Source: Pristionchus mayeri
Taxonomy: Eukaryota; Nematoda; Chromadorea; Rhabditida; Neodiplogasteridae
Direction of reading: 5' to 3'
NCBI GenBank assembly: GCA_036245805.1
Contig: BTRK01000004.1
Location: 12,214,001-12,278,000, forward strand
DNA length: 64,000 nucleotides
Shown: positions 52,246 to 64,000 of the stretch, in pieces
How positions within the stretch are numbered: position 1 is the stretch's first letter
How the letters are laid out: each line of letters starts with the position of its first letter
Notes under the pieces: model-generated
Told to the model about the DNA's origin: nothing
The model's input: only the letters and a program-made list of their open reading frames with translations
Databases searched by the model: none
Program-made: the position numbers and the translations under genes

Positions 52246-53725
52246 TTGTGAACTGCAGTCAGTTTGCTGTCACATTTCTTGCATATTTCTTTAGTTTTCT
52301 TCTGTTGTTTATCATTGGCAGGAGTTCTGGAAATAAGATCGGGAGCTATAGCTCGTTGATTATTTCTTTACAATATCTGACCTTTACTGCACAACTCTAC
52401 ACTGAGTAGTGTATCCGGTAAGCGGTTACTTGCTTGCTTTTCGTCCATCTTGAGTGTTGTAATTAAAATTATTAGTTCGCTATTTTTTAGCTACCAGAAA
52501 ATGTCGGCAACTCATTATTGCTGAGTGGGCACGGACTGTGGGGTGAATTGCTAGGAATTTCATTCTTAATGGGAGCCTATGGCCATGCATTTCCTATTCT
52601 CTTATTTCATTTCATCTATCGACTACTGGCCGTCAAATAGTTCGCGGATAGATTGATTTTAGTCATTATTTGTCTCTTCTATAGTCCCCATCTGCTGAAG
52701 TACTGCGGCGCATATCTCATTGCTCTGGGCGCCTCCACTGCGGCTAATAATGCAGTATTGTAATCATAGAAAAGCATGATAGAGATATCAGCTTCGAATT
52801 GTAGCTTTTCCGTCTTCTTCTACTTCTTCCACCCCGACGACGAAAGTCATCGCATTCTTTCGCTTGTTTTGAATGGCTCAATTCCCGTAATGGTCGAGCA
52901 CACCGAGGGCACTGCCGATAAACACTCACAAGCGGTGTACTGGGTTGGTCGAATGTATCAATCACGTTAGAAGGGAGGGCACTTCGAGGATATTTGGCCC
53001 ACCCCCTCTCTGCCTTCCCATCACACAGGGTTTGCGCGATCGAAAATCAGGGAATGATACCTAGAAATGAGTGAGGTGTAGGAGGGGGGGGGGTACGGTT
53101 GGTCAATTATCCAAGAAGTACCGTGGGGAGTAATGGTCTGATTACTTTTCTTCATTCCGACGCCCTCACGTCGGATAAAGTGTAGGGACATTTCGGATAA
53201 GAGATAGTTATTACACCAATGATGGTAGAAAGATATTCAGTCCGGTGACACCTTCGAGGGGCCCCGATGGCGCAATCTCGTCGGACTGGGGATAATCAGT
53301 GTCGAATTTGCTATCGCATACACCGTGATGATCATCAGTTGCTTGCTGATTCACAAACACCTGAAGTGAGGCGAAACATTGCTAACTTGTCCATAAATGA
53401 TGCAGAACTCGAATGATAAGTGCCAAGTCGATGCTTATGCACAAGGAATTGTTTCGGTCTCTAATTTGTCAGGTTAATTACCATACTTTTCGATTTATGC
53501 CGATTGATTTCAGGCATTCGTTCCCCTTGTTACTTCGTATTACCCCGCTGCATCTGCACTAATTCACCCCTTTTCGGTTTTTTTTTCACAAAAAATACTT
53601 CATTATGCATAAACTGGTGCAGGAATCACGATTCCATGCATATCAATAGTTGTTCCTCCCGGATTCGGAACTCATCCGCTGATCGACTCGCTCCTTCTCA
53701 TCTTCAATATTTCGCACTACCGGTA
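52246..53725 (+). CDS. 7TM chemoreceptor, str-like
   Basis: Plus-strand exons: 52246-about 52410 (IVNCSQFAVTFLAYFFSFLL, TM1; GNKIGSYSSLIISLQYLTF, TM2), about 52491-52640 (LPENVGNSLLLSG, then ILLFHFIYRLLAVK, the TM3 end with the HFIYR motif), 52684-about 52762 (HLLKYCGAYLIALGASTAAN, TM4), about 52803-52887 (FFYFFHPDDESHRILSLVLN), about 53259-53370 (GPRWRNLVGLGIISVEFAIA, TM5) and about 53617-53721 (GITIPCISIVVPPGFGTHPL, LIFNISHYR, TM6-7). The order and the HFIYR and YR ends match nematode str-type receptors. The initiator Met exon and the last C-terminal exon are not identified; homopolymer runs of G (53083) and C (53746) flank. Confidence 0.72.
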
Positions 53726-53729
53726 AGTT

Positions 53730-55380
53730 CGATTCAGGTAGGAAACCCCCCCCCCCCTTGAAAGAAAGGTCATATTCGCGTTAAATATTGATTCATGCAG
53801 GACGTATCTAGATTTTTTTCTTAAAAAATTATCTATTTAACTATTAATTAACATAGTTCAGGTGCGCATTCTTTACTCTGATTAACTCTGCAAAGCGAAA
53901 CTTCGAAATCTGATATTTGGCGTTCGAACGAAATCATCAAATAATTCAATTTCTATTACTTACGCACATTAATTCAGATGTGACATTTAGTAGAAAACTC
54001 CCTCAGGTTTTATCGAATACCATTTATCATGTAGTGTAGCATCCAGTCCTTTCTTGTTAGTCCCTTTGTTCATATTCCATTGATTGTTTAATATTGCACA
54101 TTCAATTTATTTCGGATTTTTGTATTTTCAGCTAAAATATTATTCATATTAGTCATTCTTCTTCTTTGCACTATAGTTCGGTAGGTAATGTCAGATGGAT
54201 GGGAAAGAGACGCGTGCAGAGGACTTCAGTCGAATGTCCCACGATCTTGCTCTCGCAGTGCACACCAAGAGTAGGGCAGCATGGTAGATAAGCTTAAGCA
54301 GTGCAGAGATCGCAAAGATAAATCCGCATATCAAGGAGGCTACCAATTCCGAGGAATATTTGAAGAACTAGCTTAATTCCTGACAATTGGCTATATTGGC
54401 CTCTAATGAGCTGTGTAATGTTCATAGAACATCAACAGTCTGCGGAATAGTAAACGTTCTTTGCTGGGATTTGAACATTATTTAGCTACATAATTGATGA
54501 TAAAAAAACACAAATACCTACCTTCTCCATCAGCAAATGCTCATTCTGCGAGCTATTAATCAAACATCTATTCCTATGCGCTAATTTACATTCTTGCCAT
54601 AGTGAGAGAGGACATGGGAAGCGGTCGGGGAAGAGGGAATGGATTTCATGAGTCGTGACTTTAGATATAATGCAGCACTATGAATAGCATAAACGTTTTC
54701 TTATTTGTCCCTTTTCTTATAGGTGTGGTTGGGGTTTTTTGGTTAAACTTAAATCCATCCAACATTTCAACTTTTCCGATAGCCTTTCTTGAAATGGGTG
54801 ATCATTGAATGATGCCGCTTCGTTTATTACGAAAATAATTTTTTATCGAATGGTCATTTTCGTGATACCCTTAGTTTAGTGTATTAGTTTGCGTAACGGT
54901 TGAATTTGCTTAATCGTGACTTGTTTGGAAATATGTATCGCAGTATAGCAGAGAGCACTGTCTCAGCCTACCAAGGCGCCTACCCATAGGGAACAGGGAA
55001 TTTATAGTCATGACTAGATCAGGTAGGTAAATAGGCCTGGCGAAAGGGGAGAGCAGTGAGAAATACTAAAATTTTAAATGCCGATTTAGAACTCCGCTTA
55101 TCTCTCCGCTGTGTTAATGCTGTAGATGCAATCAGAAATGATAAGGAAAGGGCAATTTAATGTTTGCGGGATCGTTCAAAGATCGATATAATTGGATGTC
55201 ACATTCCCATTTGAATACTCAAGATGCCTCCATGGAAATTGTTTTGTTCTTATCAGGGGATTCGGAAATTCTGCAGCTTAAAATCGAACAGTTGATCAGG
55301 TTAGCTATGAATAATTACGGCAAAATAGTAATGTTTCAGAGAAGTTAACACATATCGTATTTAATGAACCTAATGAAGTA
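53730..55380. other. Intergenic region, no supportable gene
   Basis: A few open frames (for example 54282-54375 and 55160-55348) lack family motifs and splice context. I assign nothing. Confidence 0.4.
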
Positions 55381-55381
55381 T

Positions 55382-57235
55382 CTAATGAAGTGTGAACAAT
55401 TGTTTTTGAGAAAATTTTGAATCCAATCCCGATCGAGCGGTTGCCAGTTTACTTTCCCAGGATCCGATCAGGTCATTGAAGTAGGATTCGCCGGCCTCTC
55501 TAACAGGAGTAACGCTGATGACAGATGGAGTAGCAATCCATGGAAGCCTGAAAGCAAACATGCCAAAATTCGCAAGAATTAGTAATCAAACAAGCTTCAA
55601 CAATACTAAGTGTCTCAACGAGTTGTTAAAGAACCGGAAAAAAGAAAGAGATCACACATAAAGTCGCATATTTCACATGAAGGACACGTCTGTGTCAATT
55701 GTGGTATCAAAATTATATGCATACCATCGATTTAATGTCAATTTGAAGTCGCGCTTCCAAGCAGGTTGAGAATATACGAACATGGTTATTTCAACTGGCG
55801 ATGCACTCCAAATATCGGTTCATTACTTTTCAGCCCGTTTGCTTCACTCACATCGAATGGGTCAGGTTGAAGAGTTGGCCAAATATAGCAGACAGCAGAA
55901 TATCCTGAGCAATGTTTTTTTTGTTTTTTTTCTAACATATTTAAAAATATATTAATTGGAATTTTTAAAAAAATTGAATTGTTCCCATTTCCACCCACAC
56001 TGTCAATGTAGTAAACAGAGAGATTGAATGAGATCATTCGAAAAATCGAAGCGATACCGAAGATAACGGAAAACTTGAATAGAGCCTGTAATTGTTAGTC
56101 GGTTTCAAGAACGTATTACTATACTCACGGTAAACACGCAGAAATTTTCGGTCAATTGGAATTTGGTTGAAAGCGAGTATGCGAGCGTAGCTTTAGCCAT
56201 CTCGAGATGTCGCTTGTTCCATCGAACTATGACTATTGAGATCTGCGCAAGCGATTAGTTTGCCAGTGGATACCGTAAAGAATAGAGTTTGAGAAATGAT
56301 GCCCCACTCTCTCCATTCTACAAACTCTCATCGATCGACCGGTCGAGACAGTGTTGGAAATGGAGAGACGGCGGTCGAATTTCCAAGTTACGACCAATGA
56401 CTCCGGCTGCGATCATTGCCGAAAGTGTGCCACTGACAACAACAATTGTAGTTACAATGTTGCCCAGAACTCCTAAAACATATTCGGGATCGAATAGACA
56501 ACGTCAAATTTACCTAATGGCAACACTGTTGCAGTGAGTATACTTTGTGAAAGAATAACAATAATTATGGTTGTAGAGATACTATATCGTTGATGCTTCT
56601 TGAATATCGCATGAATATAGTTCTCGTGATCTTGTCAACCTCGTAGTCAACAATGTAGATTGTGGCGAATAGTCGTTCGACAATCTATTATATAACCAAC
56701 ATCAATGATTACTTTAGGCTTTGCTGCACTCACATAACCGAAGAATAGGTAAATGTTACAAATAACTTCATGAACGTGAGCTATTGATGCCATGAGAAGT
56801 AATGAAGTAAAGTCTGAAAACATTGAAGATTTAAATATTATGATAACACATTTACCTTCAATTTTCAGTACTCCTGTTTCGAAAAGGAGAAGCAGAATTC
56901 GACTTCCAGAATTCACATAAAAATGGACGGAAAATGCAGTTACAATAGGAGATGGCTGCAATGTGCATATGATAGAAATATATAACACGGTGGACTTACT
57001 TGGAGGAAAACATTGATTGCGATTGTTGAAAATATGGAGCCCACTAGCAGCACAAATATTTCAATAATACATAGTATGGAAATTATGTGCATGCCGATTC
57101 CAGGCTCAGGACGATAAACTTCGGCTATTATTGCGTAAACTCTAGAGAATAATTGACGGATTTTTAAGCATTGTGAGCATACCGGCATCCGGATTACGTG
57201 CCATTCGTGCTGCAGTTTGCTAGCATCGAAAGAGC
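55382..57235 (-). CDS. 7TM chemoreceptor, SRE-like
   Basis: Minus-strand exons: about 57235-57184 (KLQHEWHVIRMP), 57139-56999 (VYAIIAEVYRPEPGIGMHII, then FVLLVGSIFSTIAINVFLQ, TM1), about 56955-56855 (PSPIVTAFSVHFYVNSGSRI, TM2), about 56820-56735 (SLLLMASIAHVHEVICNIYL, TM3), about 56690-56580 (IVERLFATIYIVDYEVDKIT: the ERxxATxxxxDYE motif characteristic of SRE receptors), about 56475-56375 (NIVTTIVVVSGTLSAMIAAG, TM4-5), about 56245-56130 (YSLSTKFQLTENFCVF: conserved FQLxEN), about 56090-55995 (LFKFSVIFGIASIFRMISFN, TM6), about 55905-55855 and 55550-55382 (LPWIATPSVISVTPVREAGE, stop at 55382). Introns are about 45 bp. No break is obvious except an uncertain start. Confidence 0.75.
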
Positions 57236-58084
57236 GACAAAAAGGACTAACGCGAGATACGAGACCAGTTGCCAGAATTGATCAAAGGTTTTAAAAAAGT
57301 GTGAAAAAGCTTAAATATCGCACTACTTGGTTACTCTTTTAATTAAATAATTTATGAAAAGTTTGTCGAAAAGCGCAAATTGTACCACATGAGGAACTGT
57401 AATAAAATAATTTGTGCACAGTCGACAGTTTCGATAGTTTAGAAAACGGAAATGTCGTGGCGCCATATTTAGCTAATACACAGTCCTGTTGGAAAAGTGT
57501 ATGCACTTTTTTTAGAATCATCGAATGCAAAAAAATGTAGATTCGGTCTATTTGTGCTGTGGCGAAACACGATTTGCTCGATTCATAGGCGAACGGCCTC
57601 ATATTAATCAAGGTATGCTGTCAGCCACATTCCAGGAAAATAATCAAGAAATTTGTAAATAAAATCCAATTTTATCTTATTTCTGAGTTGAACGGGGTGA
57701 ATAGTTTTTATATGCAAGTAATGGCTGATTACGGTATACACTTTTTCCATACAATTGACGAATGATTGATGAGTTGCTGATCAATATCAAAATCAAAATG
57801 GTTTCAATGTGGATGAATGCATCGGTTTCACAGCAGCTTTGGGAAGATGAACCACGTAGAGCAAAGCAATTGACCCCTGAACAACTCTACATTACTGATC
57901 TAACTCAAATTTTAGTAATTTGTGTTGTGTAGTAACGGTCGGAACAATTTAGCACTTTGTGTCGACCTTCATGCATTAAACTGATGCAATTGTTCAGTAG
58001 TTCTCGGTTTCCCGTGCGCCAACACAACACCATTTGCTGTCGATTGTTCATTCACATAGCTAATTCCATGAGCATTCTCACTCA

Positions 58085-59325
58085 AACCTGAACGATCGGT
58101 AGGGCGAATTCAGTGAAAGTCATGATTAGCGACGCCATTCCCAGTGAGAAATTGCCCAAAAGAGCGAAGAGGAACAGGCAACCGGGAAATGAGATGATGG
58201 CAAGTGAGAGCAGGTTCTGAATTCAATCTTACGAGGATTATCAACCAATTCTTTTTTGTATCCTTCTAGAAGCTCCAAATTTTTGGACACATGCCGATTG
58301 GGTGAATCGACAATTTCGAATTAACAATTAACGACGAACCTGTAGTGCGAACATTCGCAGAAACCGTCTGTGCATTGACAGCGTTTTCTCTGATACATTG
58401 GAGATGCTGAGGAGCTGTCGACTCTTCACGACACAGAATGCGAAAGTCCCGTAAGAAATAGCGAATGTTGGAATAACACACTCAATGGCGCCGGATATGA
58501 GTCCTTTTGGCTGGCAATTTATTAGAAGAGTTCAAAGATGAAGGATGGAGCGGTACATGGTCTGTGGTATCGATGAGCCATGCTCCCATTGACAGGAATG
58601 TGTCATTTGGCAATATTTGATGCACCTGCGGCGTATCAATATATTACTATGTAGAAAAAAGACAAAACGTCTGCCTGTCTGTGGGTCTGTCTGTCTGTAC
58701 GTCAGTCACGCTCTTTTTCGCTTATAACTTGGCTCAAAATTACCGTAGAACCTTATGGCTTGGACCATTCGAACCCCCAGGCCGACCATTTTCAGAATAT
58801 GGTCTTACATCATCAATGTGTAATATGACGCAATCGATATTTCGCAATATGACGTAATTTTCGTTTTTCGATTGTAATTCCCTTATTTCAGCAACAAGTT
58901 AGTTCTTACTTGAACAGAGTAAGGTACTGCATCAGACATGCTCCAGGAACCATTTGAAAAATGGTTAATGAGAAAAATATAGAAACATAAATGAGAAAAT
59001 ATCCAAGATCCTAAAAAAAACGATAAGATTGATTGATGATGTGGTTTGTTAACATTAAAATCTCACATCATTCATCGTCGCAATATATTACCACATAACC
59101 ACAGTCGTAGTGAAAGAGATGCGCCTATATGGGTTTTCAAATAATATTAAAAGAAAACGTTTGTTGCATACAGGATTAGTAAGGATGCCGACATGTGCTG
59201 CCATTAGCAGCCACTGCATTGATGTCACGGTAATGCAGACAGGATACGATAGGAGATTGGATCTGTACTTCCTCCCCCACAACAGGTAGATCACAAAACA
59301 GTTTATTGCGGAGCCAAGCACTCCT
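58085..59325 (-). CDS. 7TM chemoreceptor (srh/srd-type), paralogue of the 41-47 kb gene
   Basis: Minus-strand exons: 59325-about 59160 (GSAINCFVIYLLWGRKYRSN, TM1; PVCITVTSMQWLLMAAHVGI, TM2), about 59010-58914 (DLGYFLIYVSIFFSLTIFQM, PGACLMQYLTLFK, TM3), about 58635-58555 (HQILPNDTFLSMGAWLIDTT, extracellular loop), 58508-58340 (QPKGLISGAIECVIPTFAIS, TM5; SEKTLSMHRRFLRMFALQ) and 58216-58087 (NLLSLAIISFPGCLFLFALL, TM6; ASLIMTFTEFALPIVQ, TM7). The exon order and motifs match 40986-47413. TM4 and the terminal exon are not seen, so it may be partial. Within the 58640-58900 intron is a CTGTCTGT-rich block. Confidence 0.7.
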
Positions 59326-59806
59326 GAATCAGCATTTCAAAGTATGCAATACCCTTGAGAATACCTAGGGCGCTGTCCACGAGTCGTATGATTGTAGGCC
59401 AAGAAATCATTTCGCAGGACGAAAATGTGGTGGTGAGTTAAGCAGAAATTGCTTTCTCTTCTCAACAATACAATGGTGTGAGAACGAATTTGTCTTTCCC
59501 ATGAGGTATTGACTAGAGAGCAAATGAATAATTACAATTTGCATGTTTTTGTATTCGTATATATAGTCACTGTCAATACGTGGGAAAAATGCGTGGTGCG
59601 AGGAGCACCTAGCCATTAGAGTTCGAAAAAAACAAAATCAAGCCCTCGAAGAAATACTAGTGCGGACTTTACAATAGAAATTCCAATTCTCTCACTCTAG
59701 AAATACGTTGAAAACACTATCTTGCTAGACATATATTGGTTATTTCGGCCATGCATCCGACCCGTTAAAGAGTACTATCCCATGTTTCGTTGATTTATGC
59801 GAGGTA

Positions 59807-61056
59807 TTAGGTTGAACAGAAAGTCTTTATAAACTGTTTTGCTCGATCACTGCTCAGTGCACGAGACCTTTGGTGTTCCCTCGCCTCTAGTGAATAACAC
59901 ATGACAAAGGGACTATGTGGTCAACAACTCCCCATTCCACGCCTTTCATTCTGCCACTAGTAAGACCACGATGTTTGTTCCCACGGCCTTGCACATCCGC
60001 AACGTTCTGTTATTCGTATTCCTCTCTCACACTACAATGAAGGAATAGGAACGTCAGTTGGCTGAAGTGTACGATTCATATGCCACTCACTACCAGACCA
60101 TGCGCAATTGGTACCAACTCTTCGAGAAGGGGGACTTTTCCATGGATGATCATGACCGGTCTGGGAGGCCACCCGAGCTGGATTTGGATGCGCTACGGAT
60201 CGTAGTGGAATTGGATCCTTTCCAAATACCCGCGACATGGCAGCCACACTTGGGGTATCGCAAAGCACCATCGTAAAATGATTGGTCTCCATTGACAAGA
60301 AGAAGAAGCTAGGCCGTTTCATACCCCACAAATTGACCCAAGACCAGTTTAACCACCGTGTCGACGATTCCCTTTCTCTACTCACTCTTCACGCTGGAGA
60401 TCGATGGTTGGACCGTCTCATAACAGGGGTCGAGAAGTGGGTCTGCTATGAGAATCACCATAGGAGGGCACAGTGGGTGGATGCCAATGAGACCCCACAG
60501 GACGTCGCAAAGCCTGACCTTCACCCTATGAAAATCTTACTCTCTGCCTGGTGGGGGGTGGATGGCCCGATTTACTGGGAGCTCCTACCCGAGAAGCGGA
60601 TAATTACTGAATATGTCTACACTAAACAACTACGGAATCTCAAGAAGAAATTCGCACAATCTGCCCTGAACGGCAAGAAAGTGTACTATCAACACGATAA
60701 CGCCCGACCCCATGTTGCACGGCAGGTCAAGCAGGAGCTGTCCAAATAAGGCTGGATGGTTCTCCCTCATATACCGTATTCTCCTGACTTGGCCCCTTCG
60801 GATTATTGGTTGTTCTCGGATCTGACCCGTCATCTCGATCAGAGATCCTTCATTTCCCGTGGGGCGATCGAGGCCGCACTCAAGCAATATTTTGATTCGC
60901 GCCGAGATGGGTTCTATAAGGAGGGAATCCATAAGTTGCCTGAACGTTGGAGATTTGTCATAGATAACAATGGTGCATACGTTTGATTTCGCTCTTGCGC
61001 TTTATTGCCAGAAGAAGGGAAATAAAAAGTTTATAAAGACTTTCTGTTCAACCTAA
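59807..61056 (+). mobile_element. Mariner element, 1250 bp, copy 2
   Basis: Same termini as the copy at 28877 (TTAGGTTGAACAGAAAGTCT), TA at 59805-59806 and 61057-61058, same length and nearly identical sequence. The flanks are unrelated to those of copy 1, so this is a separate insertion. Confidence 0.95.
60037..60986 (+). pseudogene. Mariner transposase, catalytically dead (copy 2)
   Basis: Shares with copy 1 the TAG at codon 4, the frameshift after VVELDPF, the TGA after STIVK and the first catalytic Asp replaced by Val (GVEKW). It keeps the second (QHDN) and third Asp (PSDYW) but has a private stop in VKQELSK* at 60747. Confidence 0.9.
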
Positions 61057-61557
61057 TACATTCATTCCAAAATAAGATTCTGCAGATCGAGTAGCAACTT
61101 TCGACAAGTACAACTAACGAATTGCAAAAGTTTTTGGAAAAAATGTTAATGTTCTGTCTCATTTCAGACCATTTTTATAAGCCATGAAGCTTTGATTACA
61201 TTTCAAACTGGGACATAAAATTTGCAACAAGATTTAATATTGAAATGGTTTAAACTGTGATGAAAATGTGATTAAACTGCGTTTAAACACTTCTGAGATT
61301 ATTGGCAAACATTGCACAGCAGGCGTCGCCGGTTTGCGAATGTTTCTGAAAACAATTGGCATAAGCAAGTAAGCCCATATTTCTATCCGTTTCAAAGGCT
61401 GCGACTTGCTTGATTGGGCGCATCTAACATTGTGAACCTTCTGAATCTTTCATGCTAGTTGAGGCAGCAAGGTGATCAGCATCACGGCCCGAAATCTCTA
61501 CATGTGGGCTAATTCGATGGCTCGAGATGCGATGTCACACTGTGTTCATTGTTGACA

Positions 61558-61900
61558 CTATACCTCAAACTCTTCGAAGCCATGATAACCTTCCGGATAA
61601 CAATCAAGAAACTGCACTTCTCTAGGATGTTCACTGTAATTGCCCACAATAACCATTTTTTTCGAAAATTCTGCAGAGAAGTCAAATTTTTGGATATCAC
61701 CCTGATGATTACCATCCGATGGTGATCGCGAAACAAAATGATACGATGAATCGAATTTCCAGAAACAACATACATCGGCGACCAGAGATCGTACACGAGA
61801 AATAAGGAATGGCATCTAATCCGATATTGGGAGGAATTGCCTGATGGTCTGGAGATATAATATGACGAAGGGCGGAAGGCAAACGATTAGCGGAAGGGCT
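61558..61900 (-). CDS. Possible exons of an unrecognised gene
   Basis: The minus strand encodes a well-composed stretch SPSDGNHQGDIQKFDFSAEF, then VIVGNYSEHPREVQFLDCYP and GYHGFEEFEV before a stop, preceded by SPDHQAIPPNIGLDAIPYF. Codon use and length suggest real or recently coding sequence, but I do not recognise the family. The exons could belong to a gene continuing at 62060-62370. Confidence 0.35.
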
Positions 61901-62139
61901 ATCCTCAGAATTCATGCAGACACACTTTTAGCAACGAGTATGGGAGACAATAAAACGATCTGGTCATTCTATACACGCTTTCGCTGCTCGGACGGTCGAG
62001 AGAATGCACAGAATGAAAATAACGTTGTATCGTATCAACGAACTTTAATTAACGACAAAATTTAAACAAAAATACCGAAAGTAGAAAAACTTTTTCCTTG
62101 ATCTGGTAAGTGCGGCTGATGGAACAGCTGTTGTTTTCT

Positions 62140-62370
62140 ACGCCTTTCTGCATATTTCGCAACTCGGGTTGGTTGTGACGATAAAGTTGGGCGAGCAGCA
62201 GATACCATAGATAAGCGAGAAGGCGATGGTTGAAGAGATTGAGATGAGCATAATTTCTTGAAGAACGAAAAATAGCAGCGTGGAATTCTTGCGGCTATCG
62301 TACCTAAAGACCAATGCCTAACATTTTCCCAAATTAATGTTGACCATGCCAGAATATAGACATTGGCCAT
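62140..62370 (-). CDS. Possible membrane-protein exon
   Basis: One minus-strand frame gives NSTLLFFVLQEIMLISISST followed by IAFSLIYGICCSPNFIV, a hydrophobic segment like a 7TM helix. No neighbouring exons could be attached with confidence. From 62380 to 63400 nothing was recognised. Confidence 0.25.
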
Positions 62371-63416
62371 ATCTTCTTATATACGGTACATGCTGTATAA
62401 GGTGAGATGATTGGTGTTTTGGGGAATAAGAGATCGGTGTGGAGTAGAAGAATGTAGGCTGAAATAGCCTCTCCCACTAATCAGTGAACATGCGAATTCT
62501 TTGCAAGTAATTGAAAACCGGTATTGAACGTACAGATGCTTTCGGGAACCACAGACTACAATTCCACTACAATGTGGCTCCGTTTTGCGTTCTTCGAAAT
62601 CAACAGTGGTGATTGTGAATGCTCTAACATTTTTATCTTCGCTAAGAAAAAATGCTTGATCGGCAAACACTTGCAATTCTTGCCCAGCAAACGTGCAAAC
62701 GTGTACAAATCACTCTTGTTGAGTTACCTTTTTTCACTGATCATCTAATTCAATTCATCGTCCCTTACTTCATTAGATCCACTATCTTCGACCAACTAAG
62801 ACATCCAATTCAGTTCACACCATACATGAAAATTGACTGGTATCATTCACCACCCCATGCACATTTATCACAGCCCAATCAATCAACATTCCTCCATCGG
62901 GCTCTTGGTATTCCATTCAGCTTGATCCAATCAAGTAATAAATCACTCTGTCATACCCTAAGATCACAAGGACGCTGAATGAACAACACTGAATGAAATT
63001 TTGAAATTTCTGAGTACTCTAGTCTCACATTCATGCCTTAATCTAAAAAAAACTTAACCTAAAATGCAATATATCAAGAACATTCAATGCCTCGCACGAA
63101 GGGAAAAAAACAAGGCGTTCGGGAGAATAGCATACTCAACATATTTTCAATTTTTGTATCAAGTGAACGATCAGACACCGGGCTTTTTTCCACGCTACAT
63201 TTAGTGATCAAAGCACGCGTAACACTTTGCCCATTTCTGACATTGCTTGCGGTCAATCTAATGTCTTATTTCATGCCCTAAACTAGTCCTGAATAGAGTT
63301 CGATAAACATGCATTCGTCTCATTTATACCGTTCTCACCACTCACAGCGTGTTAAATGAAGAAATGAATGTTTATCGTACTCTAATGCTAGTGACAATCA
63401 TTTCAGCGCATTCGCG

Positions 63417-64000
63417 ATGATAGAAATTAACCGATTCTACTGGAATCTAGCTCGAGGTTTCTTCAGTCTCTCCGGAATTTTTGCATTTGTTGGAATTGTC
63501 AACAATTCAATTATATTTGTGGCGACTGTAAATCAAAGTTTGTTTTTGTATTATTATCGAATGTATGTGAGAGTTCGAAAAAAGCCTAGTCGCTTGCGAT
63601 GTTATTGAAAATTTATAAAAAAACAATCTGTTAATGGATCAACAATTAGATCAATGCGCTCTACTTGTAACACGATCATTGCAATTTGTGCGATCGGAGA
63701 CATTTTCCACCAGGTTGGTTTTTTTCTGTTCGTGGATATTGTTCATGGATGACCATTATTTTATTGATCAGAGTGGAATGTTGATGCAACTCCCGCTTAT
63801 ACTTGGCATTTATCTCGAAATCGAGGCCAACCTATGCACTACGATAATGGTGAATTTTATAGTTGTTGAGACATTTAACAATGTCTAATTTTTTTGTCTT
63901 TCGAATTATCGATATGTTTCGTCTTTCGGTTCCTTCCAGATATCGGTATGGCAATTAGCAACACTTGTATCCTTTGCATTGGATTGGATCGAATGATCTC
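63417..64000 (+). CDS. 7TM chemoreceptor, srsx-like, runs off right edge
   Basis: ATG 63417: MIEINRFYWNLARGFFSLSG, then TM1 FAFVGIVNNSIIFVAT with the conserved Asn. After an intron (about 63526-63618) comes STIRSMRSTCNTIIAICAIG with DIFHQVGFFLF (about 63624-63750: TM2 with the D(I)xHQ motif of srsx receptors), then QSGMLMQLPLILGIYLEIEA (63768-, TM3 approach), and after TTCCAG at 63940 NTCILCIGLDRMIS, the DRY-like end of TM3. These features fit srsx-type nematode receptors. The gene is cut at the window edge. Confidence 0.72.

Noticed and set aside
58660..58720. CTGTCTGT repeats as a Helitron 5' end
   Set aside because: Some Helitron starts look like this, but no TC start, HSE array or 3' hairpin accompanies it here.

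Overview
The window looks like chromosomal DNA of a free-living nematode, most likely a diplogastrid such as Pristionchus; the species is an inference. Genes are split into short exons by introns of about 45-50 bp with GT...TTTCAG-type borders. They belong to families expanded in nematodes: several seven-transmembrane (7TM) chemoreceptors, a UDP-glucuronosyltransferase, a secreted histidine acid phosphatase and a C6-like secreted protein. There are no operons of bacterial type, no rRNA genes and no CRISPR array.

Layout. 1-1.2 kb: 5' part of an RTE-like LINE (minus). 1.5-2.3 kb: long palindrome. 2.6-3.1 kb: decayed 7TM remnant. 3.5-3.7 kb: LINE 3' tail. 3.7-7.7 kb: UDP-glucuronosyltransferase gene (minus) split by a mariner-like element. 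10.1-11.2 kb: small secreted C6-like gene. 11.2-13.75 kb: nested foldback element. 13.9-15.15 kb: alpha-carbonic anhydrase without its N-terminal exons. 16.25-17.4 kb: 7TM receptor truncated by a 1.06-kb foldback that carries tRNA-like sequences. 18.7-25.16 kb: Helitron-like remnant split by a 6.0-kb insertion with hAT-type ends (TAGGGATG termini, 8-bp GTTCCAAG target duplication) that holds a CR1-like LINE. 26.0-27.3 kb: Smr-domain gene. 27.7-32.77 kb: foldback that splits a tRNA-Gln(CUG) gene and carries a mariner and a DD37D element at the mirror-image TA of its two arms. 33.3-35.6 kb: 7TM receptor paralogous to the 16-17 kb copy. 35.6-38.3 kb: second large foldback of the 11-13.7 kb family. 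38.7-39.8 kb: Tc1-like MITE. 41.0-47.4 kb: 7TM receptor gene whose 4.5-kb intron holds a Helitron packed with about 20 heat-shock-element repeats and a nearly intact RTE LINE. 47.9-51.7 kb: histidine acid phosphatase (minus) with a mariner in a coding exon. 52.2-53.7 kb: str-like 7TM. 55.4-57.2 kb: SRE-like 7TM. 58.1-59.3 kb: another 7TM. 59.8-61.06 kb: second copy of the mariner. 63.4 kb to the right edge: start of an srsx-like 7TM.

How it fits together. This is a chemosensory/detoxification gene neighbourhood heavily broken up by nested transposons. At least six long palindromes, several with tRNA-derived segments, make hairpin-forming DNA the most unusual trait. Several elements sit inside coding exons with clean TA target sites, so the host reading frames can be inferred by bridging them. 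Exon borders were read by eye and are approximate unless a coordinate is stated exactly.
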